From NCBI RefSeq assembly GCF_014199415.1, contig NZ_JACIJN010000002.1:310001-374000 (forward strand): DNA of 64,000 nucleotides, given 5' to 3'. This DNA comes from Sphingomonas endophytica. GTDB lineage: Bacteria > Pseudomonadota > Alphaproteobacteria > Sphingomonadales > Sphingomonadaceae. A program made the translations under genes and the position numbers. The notes below the pieces were generated by a model. That model was not told where the DNA came from, made no database searches, and saw nothing but the letters and a program-made list of their open reading frames with translations. Below are positions 33,472 to 41,989 of the stretch, piece after piece (position 1 is the stretch's first letter; each line of letters starts with the position of its first letter).

Positions 33472-34662
33472 CTAGCGCATTGCCCGCACCGCGGGCGTGT
33501 CGAGGCAGGCGAGCATCGCGGCCGGGGTCGTCATCGGTGGCGGTGGCGGCGACGGGGGCGCGGTGGTCGCGGGCGGCACCTCGATCGTCCGCCCGATCGC
33601 GACCGCGTCGAAGCCGGTGCGCCCGAGGCACTTCATCGCCGCCGACAGCATCCGCGGCGGCGTGTCGCGCGCTTCATAGGACAGCCGGAACGTCCCCCAA
33701 TGGATCGCGAGCGCATGGGCGGCGCGCAGTCGCTCGAACACCAGCGCCGCCTGCGCGGGGCCGATATGCGCGCCCGACGCCATTTGCCCGGGGACGAAGC
33801 GGAACGCCCCGATCGGGAGCAGCGCGAGCCGGACCGGGCCGAGCGCGGCGGCCTCCGCGGGCCATTGTCCGTCGCCGAAGCCGGTGTCGCCCGCAAAGAA
33901 CAGATTGCCGCCCGCAGGGAGTTGTACGACGAAGCTCGACCACAAGGCGCGATTGCGATCGGCGAACCAGCGGCTGCCCCAATGGTGGTTGCGGGTGACC
34001 GCGACGCGGACGCCGGGGCGGATCTGCACCCCGCCGCGCCAGTCGAGCGCCATGGCGCGCGCACCGGTCTGCGCGATGACGCTGTCGTTGCCGAGGCTGG
34101 TGACGATCGTCGGGCGATCGCGTTGCCACAGTCGTTTGAGCGTCGCTTGTTCGAGATGGTCGTAATGATTGTGGCTGACCAGCACGAGATCGATGCGCGG
34201 CAGATCCTCGAAGCGCACCCCCGGCGCGGCGACGCGACGCGGGCCGAAGCCGAACGGCCCGGCGCGCGCGCCCCAGACGGGATCGGTGAGGATGTTGAGC
34301 CCCTGCGTCTGGATCAGCACGGTGGCGTGGCCGATCCATGTCACCAGCATCCGCGTTCCGGCGACGCGCGCCGGTGGCCGGGCGGGGGTGACGGCGACGC
34401 GGTCGGGCCAGGCCGGGCGGTCGTCGCTGCCGGTCAGTTGCCGCCACAGGAATCCGCCGCGGCTGCCGCCCGCAGGGGGCGCCATCGTGTCGTCGCCGTC
34501 CGGGTTGAAGAAGCGCGCGCCATCATAATGATCGGAGCGCGGACCTTCGTAGTAGCGGCGATCGAGGAAGCGCGGGATGATCGTAACCGCGAGGCCGGTC
34601 GCGATGACGAGCAGCAGGGTGGCGGCGAGCGCGGTTCTTGCGATCCTTCTGACGATCGGCAC
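33472..34662 (-). CDS. Metallo-beta-lactamase-fold hydrolase, NAPE-PLD-like
   Basis: This 396-residue protein starts at a GTG (34662) preceded by AAGGAA. The N-terminus has a membrane anchor or signal segment (about 10-28, ALAATLLLVIATGLAV). The fold shows TWIGHATVLIQ, the metal motif SHNHYDHLE (about 162-170), NHHWGSRWFAD, FFAGDTGFGDG and AIHWGTFRLS, the order seen in N-acyl-phosphatidylethanolamine phospholipase D relatives and UlaG-like proteins. A Pro-rich stretch and a 30-residue tail end the protein. The substrate is unknown. It is divergent from the TrmB gene. Confidence 0.85.
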   Translation of the reverse strand: MPIVRRIARTALAATLLLVIATGLAVTIIPRFLDRRYYEGPRSDHYDGARFFNPDGDDTMAPPAGGSRGGFLWRQLTGSDDRPAWPDRVAVTPARPPARVAGTRMLVTWIGHATVLIQTQGLNILTDPVWGARAGPFGFGPRRVAAPGVRFEDLPRIDLVLVSHNHYDHLEQATLKRLWQRDRPTIVTSLGNDSVIAQTGARAMALDWRGGVQIRPGVRVAVTRNHHWGSRWFADRNRALWSSFVVQLPAGGNLFFAGDTGFGDGQWPAEAAALGPVRLALLPIGAFRFVPGQMASGAHIGPAQAALVFERLRAAHALAIHWGTFRLSYEARDTPPRMLSAAMKCLGRTGFDAVAIGRTIEVPPATTAPPSPPPPPMTTPAAMLACLDTPAVRAMR

Positions 34663-35020
34663 GCGCCGTTCCTTCCCCGGGAGCTGAAGTGGCGGAATGA
34701 TCGCAGCGGTCGTTCGATCCCTGGCAGGCGCCGTCGGCAGCGGCATCCCGGCGGCGGGATCGACGGATTGTGTCGCACTCCCCGCAGCGCCGGACCCTGC
34801 GCCCGCCTGTGTCCCGCGTTCGACCGGCCCGGCCGCACCGCAGCGGCGCGGCCGAGTAATCGCGGACGTCGAAGCGCCGACGGGAACACCGATGTGCGAC
34901 CATTGCGACGAACACCCGCCGTTCGCCAACGCAAGTCGCTGGATTGGTAGCAAATCTGTTATATAGCGCCGCAGCGGGTCGGCCGGGACATGGCGCCCGC
35001 GATTTCTCCCGGAGTATGCC
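34663..35020. other. 358-nt divergent intergenic region
   Basis: This space separates the hydrolase and TrmB starts. It is GC-rich apart from an AT-rich patch at about 34940-34966 that holds a TATATA hexamer (34960-34965), the only promoter-like signal I see for the TrmB gene. Short frames across it have no gene-like features. Confidence 0.5.
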
Positions 35021-35842
35021 ATGCCGCCGAACACCGCGCTCAGCGCCTTCGGATTCACCGACCTCGAATCGTCGCTCTATACCGAGCTGCTCCGCCAGGC
35101 GCCCGCCACCGGCTATCGCCTGTCGCAGCGCGTCGGCAAGGCGCCCGCCAACGTCTATCAGGCGCTGAAGGTGATGGAGCAGAAGGGCGTGCTGCTCGCA
35201 AGCAACAGCAGCGATCCGGTCACCTACACCCCGATCCCGCCCGCCGAGCTGTTCGCCTCGCTCAAGCGTGATTTCGACCGCCGGCACGGCGAGGCGTTCA
35301 AGTCGCTGAGCGCGGTCTATCAGCCGACTCGCGCCGAGGAGTTCTTCCAGCTTCGCTCGGTGCCGCACGTCATCGAACGCGTCCGCGCGATGATCGCCGA
35401 GGCGCGCGAGATCGTGCTGTTCGACCTGTTCCCGGCGATCTTCGACCTGTTCGCCGAGGACATGGAGGCCGCACGCGCGCGCGGCGTGACGGTGGCGGGG
35501 ATCGCCTATCGCGAGGAACATGCCGGGCCGACCGTGCCGTTCAACCGCGAGGCGGCGGCGTTCGTCGGGGATGGCTGGCCGGGGGTCGGCGTGCTGGTGG
35601 TCGCCGATGGCGCGCAGCAATTGATGGCGCAATTGTCGCTCGACATGGAGCATGTGCTCAACGGCCTGTGGAGCGACAGCATCTTCCAGAGCTGTTTCCT
35701 GCACTCCTATGTCGCGGCGCATATCCGCCTGGTGGCGTTCCGCGCCGATCCGACCGATCCGCTGCGCGACCTGTCGCTGCAACAGGCGCAGCCGCCGGGG
35801 TTGCAGATGCTGATGGCGCAGCGCGACGGCGGCGCGAGCTGA
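35021..35842 (+). CDS. TrmB-like transcriptional regulator
   Basis: In this 273-residue protein, residues 8-75 are a winged helix-turn-helix of TrmB type (LSAFGFTDLESSLYTELLRQ, then YRLSQRVGKAPANVYQALKVMEQKG). Residues 110-250 are an effector domain with a phospholipase D-like layout (AREIVLFDLFPAIFDLFAEDMEAARARGVTVAGIAY), as in TrmB sugar sensors. It lies 100 nt upstream of the L-lactate dehydrogenase gene on the same strand and may control it. TrmB proteins are best known from archaea. The DNA-binding call is firm; the regulated gene is inferred. Confidence 0.85.
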   Translation: MPPNTALSAFGFTDLESSLYTELLRQAPATGYRLSQRVGKAPANVYQALKVMEQKGVLLASNSSDPVTYTPIPPAELFASLKRDFDRRHGEAFKSLSAVYQPTRAEEFFQLRSVPHVIERVRAMIAEAREIVLFDLFPAIFDLFAEDMEAARARGVTVAGIAYREEHAGPTVPFNREAAAFVGDGWPGVGVLVVADGAQQLMAQLSLDMEHVLNGLWSDSIFQSCFLHSYVAAHIRLVAFRADPTDPLRDLSLQQAQPPGLQMLMAQRDGGAS

Positions 35843-35942
35843 CCGGGGCGGCGCGCAGGCGGCGACCTGCCTGACGAGGGGTGGCATCGTCGCGATCCTC
35901 GGCTAGGTAGGCGCGCGATCACGACGGAGGACGCGGCAGGAC

Positions 35943-37088
35943 ATGGCGAAGGCAGCATCGGCGCTCGACTATCGCGAACTGGCGCGACGGCGGCTGCCGC
36001 GGTTCCTGTTCGAATATATCGACGGCGGCAGCTATGCCGAGGCGACGCTGCGCCGCAACGTCGACGACCTCGCCGAGATCGCGCTGCGCCAGCGCGTGCT
36101 GACCGATGTCTCGACGCTCGACCTTTCCACCGAATTGTTCGGGCGGCGGCAGGCATTGCCGGTCGCGCTCGCACCCATCGGGCTGGCGGGGATGAACGCG
36201 CGACGCGGCGAGGTGCAGGCGGCGCGCGCCGCGAACAAGGCCGGGGTGCCGTTCTGCCTGTCGACCGTTTCGGCCTGCCCGATCGGTGAGGTCGCGGCGC
36301 AGACCGACGCGCCATTCTGGTTCCAGCTCTACATGATCCGCGACCGCGCGTTCATGAAGGACCTGCTCGCGAAGGCGCGCGCGGCGGGGTGCAGCGCGCT
36401 GATCTTCACCGTCGACATGCCGGTGCCGGGCTCGCGCTACCGCGACTATCGCAGCGGGCTAGCCGGCGCGCCGGGGCTGGCGGGGGCGCTGCGGCGGACG
36501 TGGCAGTCGGTCCTGCGCCCGCACTGGGCGTGGGACGTCGGGGTGCGCGGGCGTCCGCACCAGCTCGGCAACGTCGCGCCGGTGCTGGGTCGCAATACCG
36601 GGCTGGAGGATTTCTTTGCCTGGATGCGCAACAATTTCGACCCGACCGTCTCGTGGCGCGATCTGGAGTTCATCCGCGACAGCTGGGACGGGCCGCTGGT
36701 CATCAAGGGCATTCTCGACCGTGAGGACGCGCTGGCAGCCGCCGAACTGGGCGCGGACGGGATCGTGGTGTCCAATCACGGCGGCCGCCAGCTCGACGGC
36801 GTGCCCTCGACCGCACGCGCCTTGCCGGCGATCGCCGAGGCGGTGCGCGACCGGATGACGGTGCTGGCCGACGGCGGGGTGCGCTCGGGGCTCGACGTGG
36901 TGCGGATGCTGGCGCTGGGCGCGCACGGCGTGCTGCTCGGGCGCGCGTGGGTCTATGCGCTCGCGGCGCGCGGCGAGGCGGGGGTGAGCCACATGCTGCA
37001 ACTCGTCGAGGCCGAGATGCGGGTGGCGATGGCGCTGACCAGTTGCACCAGCATCGACAAGATTACCGGGGATGCGCTGGTGCGGTGA
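35943..37088 (+). CDS. lldD: FMN-dependent L-lactate dehydrogenase
   Basis: LldD oxidises L-lactate to pyruvate and passes electrons to the quinone pool at the inner membrane. The 381-residue TIM barrel shows the N-terminal [22 protein letters not shown], the FMN segments PIGLAGM and [10 protein letters not shown], the catalytic His region [13 protein letters not shown] (about 275-287) with its Arg, and [15 protein letters not shown]. Length and motifs match LldD rather than glycolate oxidase; mandelate dehydrogenase is a lesser alternative. It follows the TrmB-like regulator and is convergent with copB. Confidence 0.9.
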   Translation: MAKAASALDYRELARRRLPRFLFEYIDGGSYAEATLRRNVDDLAEIALRQRVLTDVSTLDLSTELFGRRQALPVALAPIGLAGMNARRGEVQAARAANKAGVPFCLSTVSACPIGEVAAQTDAPFWFQLYMIRDRAFMKDLLAKARAAGCSALIFTVDMPVPGSRYRDYRSGLAGAPGLAGALRRTWQSVLRPHWAWDVGVRGRPHQLGNVAPVLGRNTGLEDFFAWMRNNFDPTVSWRDLEFIRDSWDGPLVIKGILDREDALAAAELGADGIVVSNHGGRQLDGVPSTARALPAIAEAVRDRMTVLADGGVRSGLDVVRMLALGAHGVLLGRAWVYALAARGEAGVSHMLQLVEAEMRVAMALTSCTSIDKITGDALVR

Positions 37089-37118
37089 GCGTTGGTTGGT
37101 AGCCGAAACCGACTGACG

Positions 37119-38177
37119 TCAAAACCACGCCCGCACCCCCAGCGCCACCACCGCGCCGCCGTCGTCACCGCGCAGCCGCCGCGTCGCGCCGAACGCGCGC
37201 TCCCACGACACGCCGACATAGGGCGCGAACTCGCGATGCAGCTCGTAGCGGAGCCGCACGCCCAACTCGGCATCGACCAGCCCGGCGCCGATCCGGTCCT
37301 GCACGACCTGCTGCGCCGACAGGTTCAGCTCGGCGCGCGGTTGCAGGATCAGCCGCTGCGTGATGCGCTGGTCGTAATAGCCCTCGACGCGCGCCAGCAC
37401 GTCGCCGTGGTCGGAGACGAAGGCGGTCGCCTCGACGTCGAACCAATAAGGCGCAAGGCCCTCGACGCCCGCGACGGCATAGCGGCGGTTCGCGCCGATG
37501 TCCTGCCGCACGCCGCCCTGCACGTTGAAATAGGGCCCGATCGCGCGGCTGTAGAGCGCCTGCACTTCGCCGCTGGTGCGGGTGCCGAAGCGGCCGTCGC
37601 CCTCGCTCTTGACCACCAGCCGGTCGACGTCACCACCGAACCATGCCGCGCCGTCCCAGCGATAGCCGTCGCGGCCGCCGCGCGGCTGAAGCTCGGCGAT
37701 GTTGAGCATCACCTGCGTGAAGGTCATCCCGCCGTGTTCTTGCCGCAACCGCGCGCGGGCCGGTGCCATCGCGCCTGCGCCCCAGACGCGGTCTGCATAG
37801 ATCGGTGCCGGCGCGGCGGGGGCAGGGGCGTTGCCGACGGGCAGCGCGGTGCCGCTTGCCATCGCGTCGCGCGACGCGGCGGTGCAATGGCCCATCGCGG
37901 CATGTTCGGGCGGGCAGGGCTCGGACGGACCGGTCGCCGGGATCGAGGCAGGGGCCTCGCAATGCCCCATCGCGGCGTGTTCGGGCGAACAGGCCGCGAC
38001 CTCGGGCATCGGCATCGCGGTCGCCCTGTGCCGCGTCGGGCGCTTCACCGCACGCGGCTTCGGCTTCGGCGTCGCGGCCGGCCTGTGCATCGGCATCGTC
38101 ATGCCCGGCATGTGCCCGGCATGATCCATCCCCTGCATCTGCGCGGCGGCGAGCGCGAGCGCCAGCGTCACGCTCAT
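37119..38177 (-). CDS. copB: Copper resistance outer-membrane protein B
   Basis: CopB is an outer-membrane beta-barrel of the plasmid- and chromosome-borne Cop systems. In the 352 residues, the N-terminal part after a short signal (1-13) is rich in Met and His (MQGMDHAGHMPGMTMPMH). A linker contains the 11-residue motif CxPEHAAMGHC twice, at 63-73 and 88-98. The last 210 residues are the CopB barrel, with FTQVMLNIAELQPRGGRDGYRWDG and a terminal aromatic residue (WF). Its ATG overlaps the copA stop by 4 nt, so the pair is one operon. Confidence 0.94.
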   Translation of the reverse strand: MSVTLALALAAAQMQGMDHAGHMPGMTMPMHRPAATPKPKPRAVKRPTRHRATAMPMPEVAACSPEHAAMGHCEAPASIPATGPSEPCPPEHAAMGHCTAASRDAMASGTALPVGNAPAPAAPAPIYADRVWGAGAMAPARARLRQEHGGMTFTQVMLNIAELQPRGGRDGYRWDGAAWFGGDVDRLVVKSEGDGRFGTRTSGEVQALYSRAIGPYFNVQGGVRQDIGANRRYAVAGVEGLAPYWFDVEATAFVSDHGDVLARVEGYYDQRITQRLILQPRAELNLSAQQVVQDRIGAGLVDAELGVRLRYELHREFAPYVGVSWERAFGATRRLRGDDGGAVVALGVRAWF

Positions 38178-39973
38178 GCCGCACCCTCGCCGCGCGGGCG
38201 GACGGTGACGACCTGCATCATCCCGGCGTGCATGTGATAGAGCATGTGGCAGTGGAACGCCCAGTCGCCGACCGCATCGGCGGTCAGGTCGAAGGTGACG
38301 GTGCCGCCGGGCTGGACCTGTACCGTGTGCTTGCGCGGCGCGTGTTCGCCATGCCCGGTGACCAGCTCGAAATAATGGCCGTGCAGGTGGATCGGATGAC
38401 CCATCATCGTGTCGTTGACCAGCGTCACGCGCACGCGCTCATTCTCGAGGAACGCGAAGGGCGCGGTCACCTCGTTCAGCTTCTCGCCGTCGAACGCCCA
38501 CATATAGCGTTCCATGTTGCCGGTCAGATGGATGCGCAGCGCGCGGTCGGGCGCGCGCACGTCGGGGTTGCGCGCTGCGGCGACGAGATCGCGATAGGTC
38601 AGCACGCGATGCCCGACATCGGCCAGCCCCTGACCGGGCTCGCCGGTGCGATCGACCGGCATCGGCGCGATCGTCTGGACGGTCGGCGAGCGCTTCACCT
38701 CGGGCGCGTTGGCGAAGTCGCGCATCGAGTGGTTCATCGCGCCCATCTCGTGACCGGCCGCGGCGTGACCGCCCATCTGGTGACCGGCCATGTCATGGTC
38801 GGTCATGTCGTGCGCGGGCGTCGCCTCGCCGCCGCCCATCGCCATCGCGCCCATCCCCATGTCCTTCATGGTTGCGAGCGGCCGGGGTCGCAGCGGCGGA
38901 GCGGCGGTGCGCATCCCGACGCGCGGCGCGAGCGTGGCGAGCGCCATGCCCGAGCGATCGACGCTCTCGGCGACCAGCGCATAGGCGCGGTCGTCGTCTG
39001 GCGTGACGATCACGTCATAGGTTTCGGCGACCGCGATCTGGAGTTCGTCGACCGTCACCGGGCGCAGCGCCAGCCCATCGGCCGCGACCACCGTCATCGC
39101 CAGCCCCGGCAGCCGCACGTTGAAGGTCGTCATCGCCGACGCGTTGACCAGCCGCAGCCGCACGCGCTCGCCGGGCGCGAACAGCCCGGTCCATTGGTCG
39201 CGCGGGCCGTGGCCATTGACCAGATAGGTGTAGGTCGCGGCGGTGACGTCGGCGATATCGGCCGGGTCCATCCGCATTTTTCCCCACGCTCGCCGCTCGC
39301 CTGCGGGCTGGTCGCGCCCGGCGAGCAGCCCGGCCAGCGTCTGCTTCTGGTAATTGAAATAGCCGCCCTGCTGCTTGAGCTTGCGGAAGATCGTGTGCGG
39401 GTGAAGCTGGCTGTGATCGGACAGCAGGATCACATGCTCGCGCGCCGGTGCGGCGGCATCGGGGGTGGCGGGGTCGATCACGATCGGGCCGTACAGCCCC
39501 ATCTGCTCCTGCAACCCCGAATGGCTGTGGTACCAATAAGTCCCGGCCTGCTTTACCGGAAACTGGTAGGTGAAGGTCGAGCGCGGCGCGATCCCGGGGA
39601 AGCTGACGCCCGGCACCCCGTCCATGTGGAAGGGCACGAGCAGCCCGTGCCAGTGGATCGAGCTTTCCTCGTCCAGCGCATTCTCGACGTGCAGCCGGAC
39701 GGTCTGGCCCTCGCGCAGCCGGATCAGCGGCGCGGGCACGCTGCCGTTGATGCCGATCGCATGGCGGCGGCGGCCGTCGATCGTCATCATCTGATGCGCG
39801 ATGCGCAGGTGGATGTCGTCGCCCGACACTTCCGGGCGTGCGGCGATCCCGGCGCTGCCCGACTGCGCCCAGGTCGGGGCACAGGCGCTCGCCGCCAGCA
39901 CGCCGCCGGCACGCAGAAGGTCGCGGCGGCCGAACCGGGCCGCCGTGTCATGATCGCTGGTCATGGCGCTCAT
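38174..39973 (-). CDS. copA: Copper-resistance multicopper oxidase
   Basis: CopA is a periplasmic cuprous oxidase that detoxifies copper. The 599 residues begin with a twin-arginine signal (RFGRRDLLRAGGVLAASACA). Cupredoxin copper ligands are visible as SIHWHGLLVP and YWYHSHSGLQ in the first domain and HPIHLHGHYFE and FHCHMLYHMHAGMM in the last. A Met/His-rich insert (about 365-420, with GMGAMAMGG and MAGHQMGGH) is typical of CopA copper-loading regions. The start at 39973 is used; 39964 is a close alternative. It lies 16 nt after the DUF2721 gene. Confidence 0.96.
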   Translation of the reverse strand: MSAMTSDHDTAARFGRRDLLRAGGVLAASACAPTWAQSGSAGIAARPEVSGDDIHLRIAHQMMTIDGRRRHAIGINGSVPAPLIRLREGQTVRLHVENALDEESSIHWHGLLVPFHMDGVPGVSFPGIAPRSTFTYQFPVKQAGTYWYHSHSGLQEQMGLYGPIVIDPATPDAAAPAREHVILLSDHSQLHPHTIFRKLKQQGGYFNYQKQTLAGLLAGRDQPAGERRAWGKMRMDPADIADVTAATYTYLVNGHGPRDQWTGLFAPGERVRLRLVNASAMTTFNVRLPGLAMTVVAADGLALRPVTVDELQIAVAETYDVIVTPDDDRAYALVAESVDRSGMALATLAPRVGMRTAAPPLRPRPLATMKDMGMGAMAMGGGEATPAHDMTDHDMAGHQMGGHAAAGHEMGAMNHSMRDFANAPEVKRSPTVQTIAPMPVDRTGEPGQGLADVGHRVLTYRDLVAAARNPDVRAPDRALRIHLTGNMERYMWAFDGEKLNEVTAPFAFLENERVRVTLVNDTMMGHPIHLHGHYFELVTGHGEHAPRKHTVQVQPGGTVTFDLTADAVGDWAFHCHMLYHMHAGMMQVVTVRPRGEGAA

Positions 39974-39989
39974 ATAAGGCGTCGGCGCG

Positions 39990-40439
39990 TCAATGCAGCA
40001 GTTCGTCGCGGACCCGGATCGCGCGACTCGACAGCCGCACCTCGATCATGAACGCCACGAACGCGGCGATCAGCAGCGACATCGCGAGAATGAAGCTGAG
40101 CGCCACATAGGGACCGATATGGCTGCGGGTCAGCGCGCCGATGAACAGCAAGGCGACGACGATACAGGTCGCCACCGCGCTGGCCACCGCAAGGAACAAG
40201 GCGAAGTTGATGACGCTCATCCGCTTGGCGAGGCGGCGCAATTCCCAAACCAGCCGCGCGCGTTCGTCGAGGTCGATCTGCGGATGCCGCTCCTCCAGCA
40301 CCCGCACGCGGTCGATCACGCGCGACAGCCGGCCGGTCAGCACGTTGAGCAGCGCGCCGATGCCGGTCAGCACGAACACCGGGCTGAGCGAGGCCTGGAT
40401 CGCCTCGGCGATGGTGGGCAGGGCGGGCGATAGCGGCAT
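39990..40439 (-). CDS. DUF2721 membrane protein
   Basis: This 149-residue protein matches the DUF2721 pattern: AIQASLSPVFVLTGIGALLNVLTGRLSRVIDRVRVLEE at the N-terminus, an amphipathic Arg-rich segment containing ELRRLAKRMSVINFALFLA, then two long hydrophobic helices (about 80-100 and 110-130). Its role is unknown. It lies directly upstream of copA on the same strand, so it may be transcribed with the copper genes, although the link may be only positional. Confidence 0.85.
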   Translation of the reverse strand: MPLSPALPTIAEAIQASLSPVFVLTGIGALLNVLTGRLSRVIDRVRVLEERHPQIDLDERARLVWELRRLAKRMSVINFALFLAVASAVATCIVVALLFIGALTRSHIGPYVALSFILAMSLLIAAFVAFMIEVRLSSRAIRVRDELLH

Positions 40440-40593
40440 GGCGGCCTGTTGTGGCGTGTCGTGGCGCGATCGACAACGTCGGATGACAAATTGTTACGGA
40501 CGCGGCCGGATCGTTGAAGCGGCGCGGCGCGTACGTATCTCGGAATACGGTCACCGGGCAGCATGGTCCGGGGCCGACGCAAGGAGAAACGCC

Positions 40594-41028
40594 ATGATCG
40601 TCTCGATCGTCGCCGGGCTGCTGCTCGGCACCCCCATCGCCGAAGAGGCGCACCGCGTGCAGATGGATCACCGCGGACAGCAGGTCGACGTCACCTATCG
40701 CAGCGAAGTCGACGTCGCGCACAAGCAGGTCGGCGCGGTCGGCGCGCCGGGCCGCCCGAGCGAGCTGCGCTGCGCCTGGACCGCCTCGGTCGACGTCCAC
40801 CGCGAGGCACGCCACGCCGCCGGGCATGTGATGGCGCGCACGATCAGCGCCGACGCGCCGCTGACCGGCAGCCGTCCGGGCTGGTGCGATACGCAGCGCG
40901 ACGCAATCGCCAAGGATGTCGCGGCGCGCAGCGGCAAGGTCCGCGACCACCTGCTCGCGGTCGCCGCGCGCGACCAGGACGCGCTGGTCGCCGAACTCGA
41001 TGCCGCGCACGACCGGGTCCGCGGCTGA
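40594..41028 (+). CDS. Exported protein of unknown function
   Basis: This protein has 144 residues from the ATG at 40594, which has an AAGGAG site 7 nt upstream. Residues 1-15 are hydrophobic (MIVSIVAGLLLGTP) and may be a signal peptide. The mature part has two Cys (RCAWTAS near 67 and GWCDTQ near 98) that could pair, and a charged helical tail rich in Asp and Arg. It precedes the TorF-like outer-membrane gene by 7 nt, so both are expressed together. I do not recognise the family. Confidence 0.7.
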   Translation: MIVSIVAGLLLGTPIAEEAHRVQMDHRGQQVDVTYRSEVDVAHKQVGAVGAPGRPSELRCAWTASVDVHREARHAAGHVMARTISADAPLTGSRPGWCDTQRDAIAKDVAARSGKVRDHLLAVAARDQDALVAELDAAHDRVRG

Positions 41029-41035
41029 GGTGCGG

Positions 41036-41761
41036 ATGCGTTACGTGATCGCCGCCATGCTCTCGGGCGTGGCGGCACTCCCCGCCGCGGCGCAGGTGCA
41101 GGCCGGCGTCGAACTCGCTACCGACGAGCGCCGCCGCGGGATCAGCTGGAGCGAGGGCAAGGCGGCGCCGTCGGCCTATGCGCGCGTCGACCTGCCTGCC
41201 GGGTTCGATCTCGGCGCGCGCATGCTCGCGACGCGCGGCGACGCGCGCCACGATGGCGCGGACGGCGTGATTGAGCCGACGCTCGGCTATTCGCGCGACC
41301 TCGCCGGCTTCCGCCTCGATGCGTTCGCGACCGGGCATTTCTTCACCGGCGCGCGCGGGAACATGAACTATGGCGAGCTGGGCGCGGGGCTCAATTACTC
41401 GCTCGGCCCGGCGCAGGCCGGGGTCGAGGCGCGCTACGCCCCGTCGCAAAGCGCGATCGGCGGCGACAATCTCTATCTCGGCGTGCGCGGGCGCGTTGGC
41501 ATCCCCGCGACGCCATGGACGGTGACCGCCAGCGCCGGCCGCTCGTCGGGCAGCGTCGACGACGCGATCCGCGCCGCGCGGCTGCGTCCGGACGGGACCT
41601 ATCACGACTGGTCGCTGGGGGTGCAGCATATCACCGGGCCGCTGACGGTGGCGCTGGAATATACCGGTACCGACATCCGCAACGGACCGGACGTGTCGCG
41701 CTTCGCGGTGCGCGAACATGCCGGCGACCGGCTGGCGGCGCGGATCTCGCTGGGGATCTGA
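41036..41761 (+). CDS. Outer-membrane beta-barrel protein, TorF-like
   Basis: This 241-residue protein has a cleavable signal (MRYVIAAMLSGVAALPAAAQ) followed by alternating amphipathic strands with many Tyr and Phe (GVELATDERRRGISWSEG, HFFTGARGNMNYGELGAGLNYS), typical of the sphingomonad TorF/TIGR02001-like barrel family found with transporters. It ends in a short hydrophobic strand (ARISLGI). A GTG two codons earlier (41030) is also possible. It follows the exported-protein gene by 7 nt. Function is unproven; a small porin or structural barrel is most likely. Confidence 0.8.
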   Translation: MRYVIAAMLSGVAALPAAAQVQAGVELATDERRRGISWSEGKAAPSAYARVDLPAGFDLGARMLATRGDARHDGADGVIEPTLGYSRDLAGFRLDAFATGHFFTGARGNMNYGELGAGLNYSLGPAQAGVEARYAPSQSAIGGDNLYLGVRGRVGIPATPWTVTASAGRSSGSVDDAIRAARLRPDGTYHDWSLGVQHITGPLTVALEYTGTDIRNGPDVSRFAVREHAGDRLAARISLGI

Positions 41762-41778
41762 CCAACCACCTAAAAACG

Positions 41779-41912
41779 CCGTCGCCCCTGCGCAGGCAGG
41801 GGCCCATGTCTGCATCGTCGGATCGAGGCACCTGACACACGGACGACATCCTTGTGTCAGACCCTCCACGACATTCGACAGCCATAGGCCCCTGCCTCCG
41901 CAGGAGCGACGG
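41779..41912. repeat. 134-bp composite inverted-repeat element, copy 2 (family A, inverted)
   Basis: Its reverse complement aligns without gaps to 21479-21612: the outer 34 and 39 bases are almost identical, while the core differs but still folds. The core stem here is CTGACACA against TGTGTCAG, extended by GAGG/CCTC. GCCCCTGC/GCAGGGGC hairpins sit at 41784-41803 and, in slightly degraded form, at 41888-41907. It lies 17 nt after the outer-membrane gene stop, in a 228-nt gap with no gene. Confidence 0.85.
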
Positions 41913-41989
41913 AATAGGCAGAACCCCCTTGAGCGCTCACTGACGTTGACGTAAACGGTAGCCAACATATCGCATCGAGAGGGTTACCG

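Noticed and set aside
34663..35058. N-terminal extension of the metallo-hydrolase frame
   Set aside because: The open frame continues upstream, but the GTG at 34662 has a ribosome site and puts the signal anchor at the start; the extension is low-complexity.
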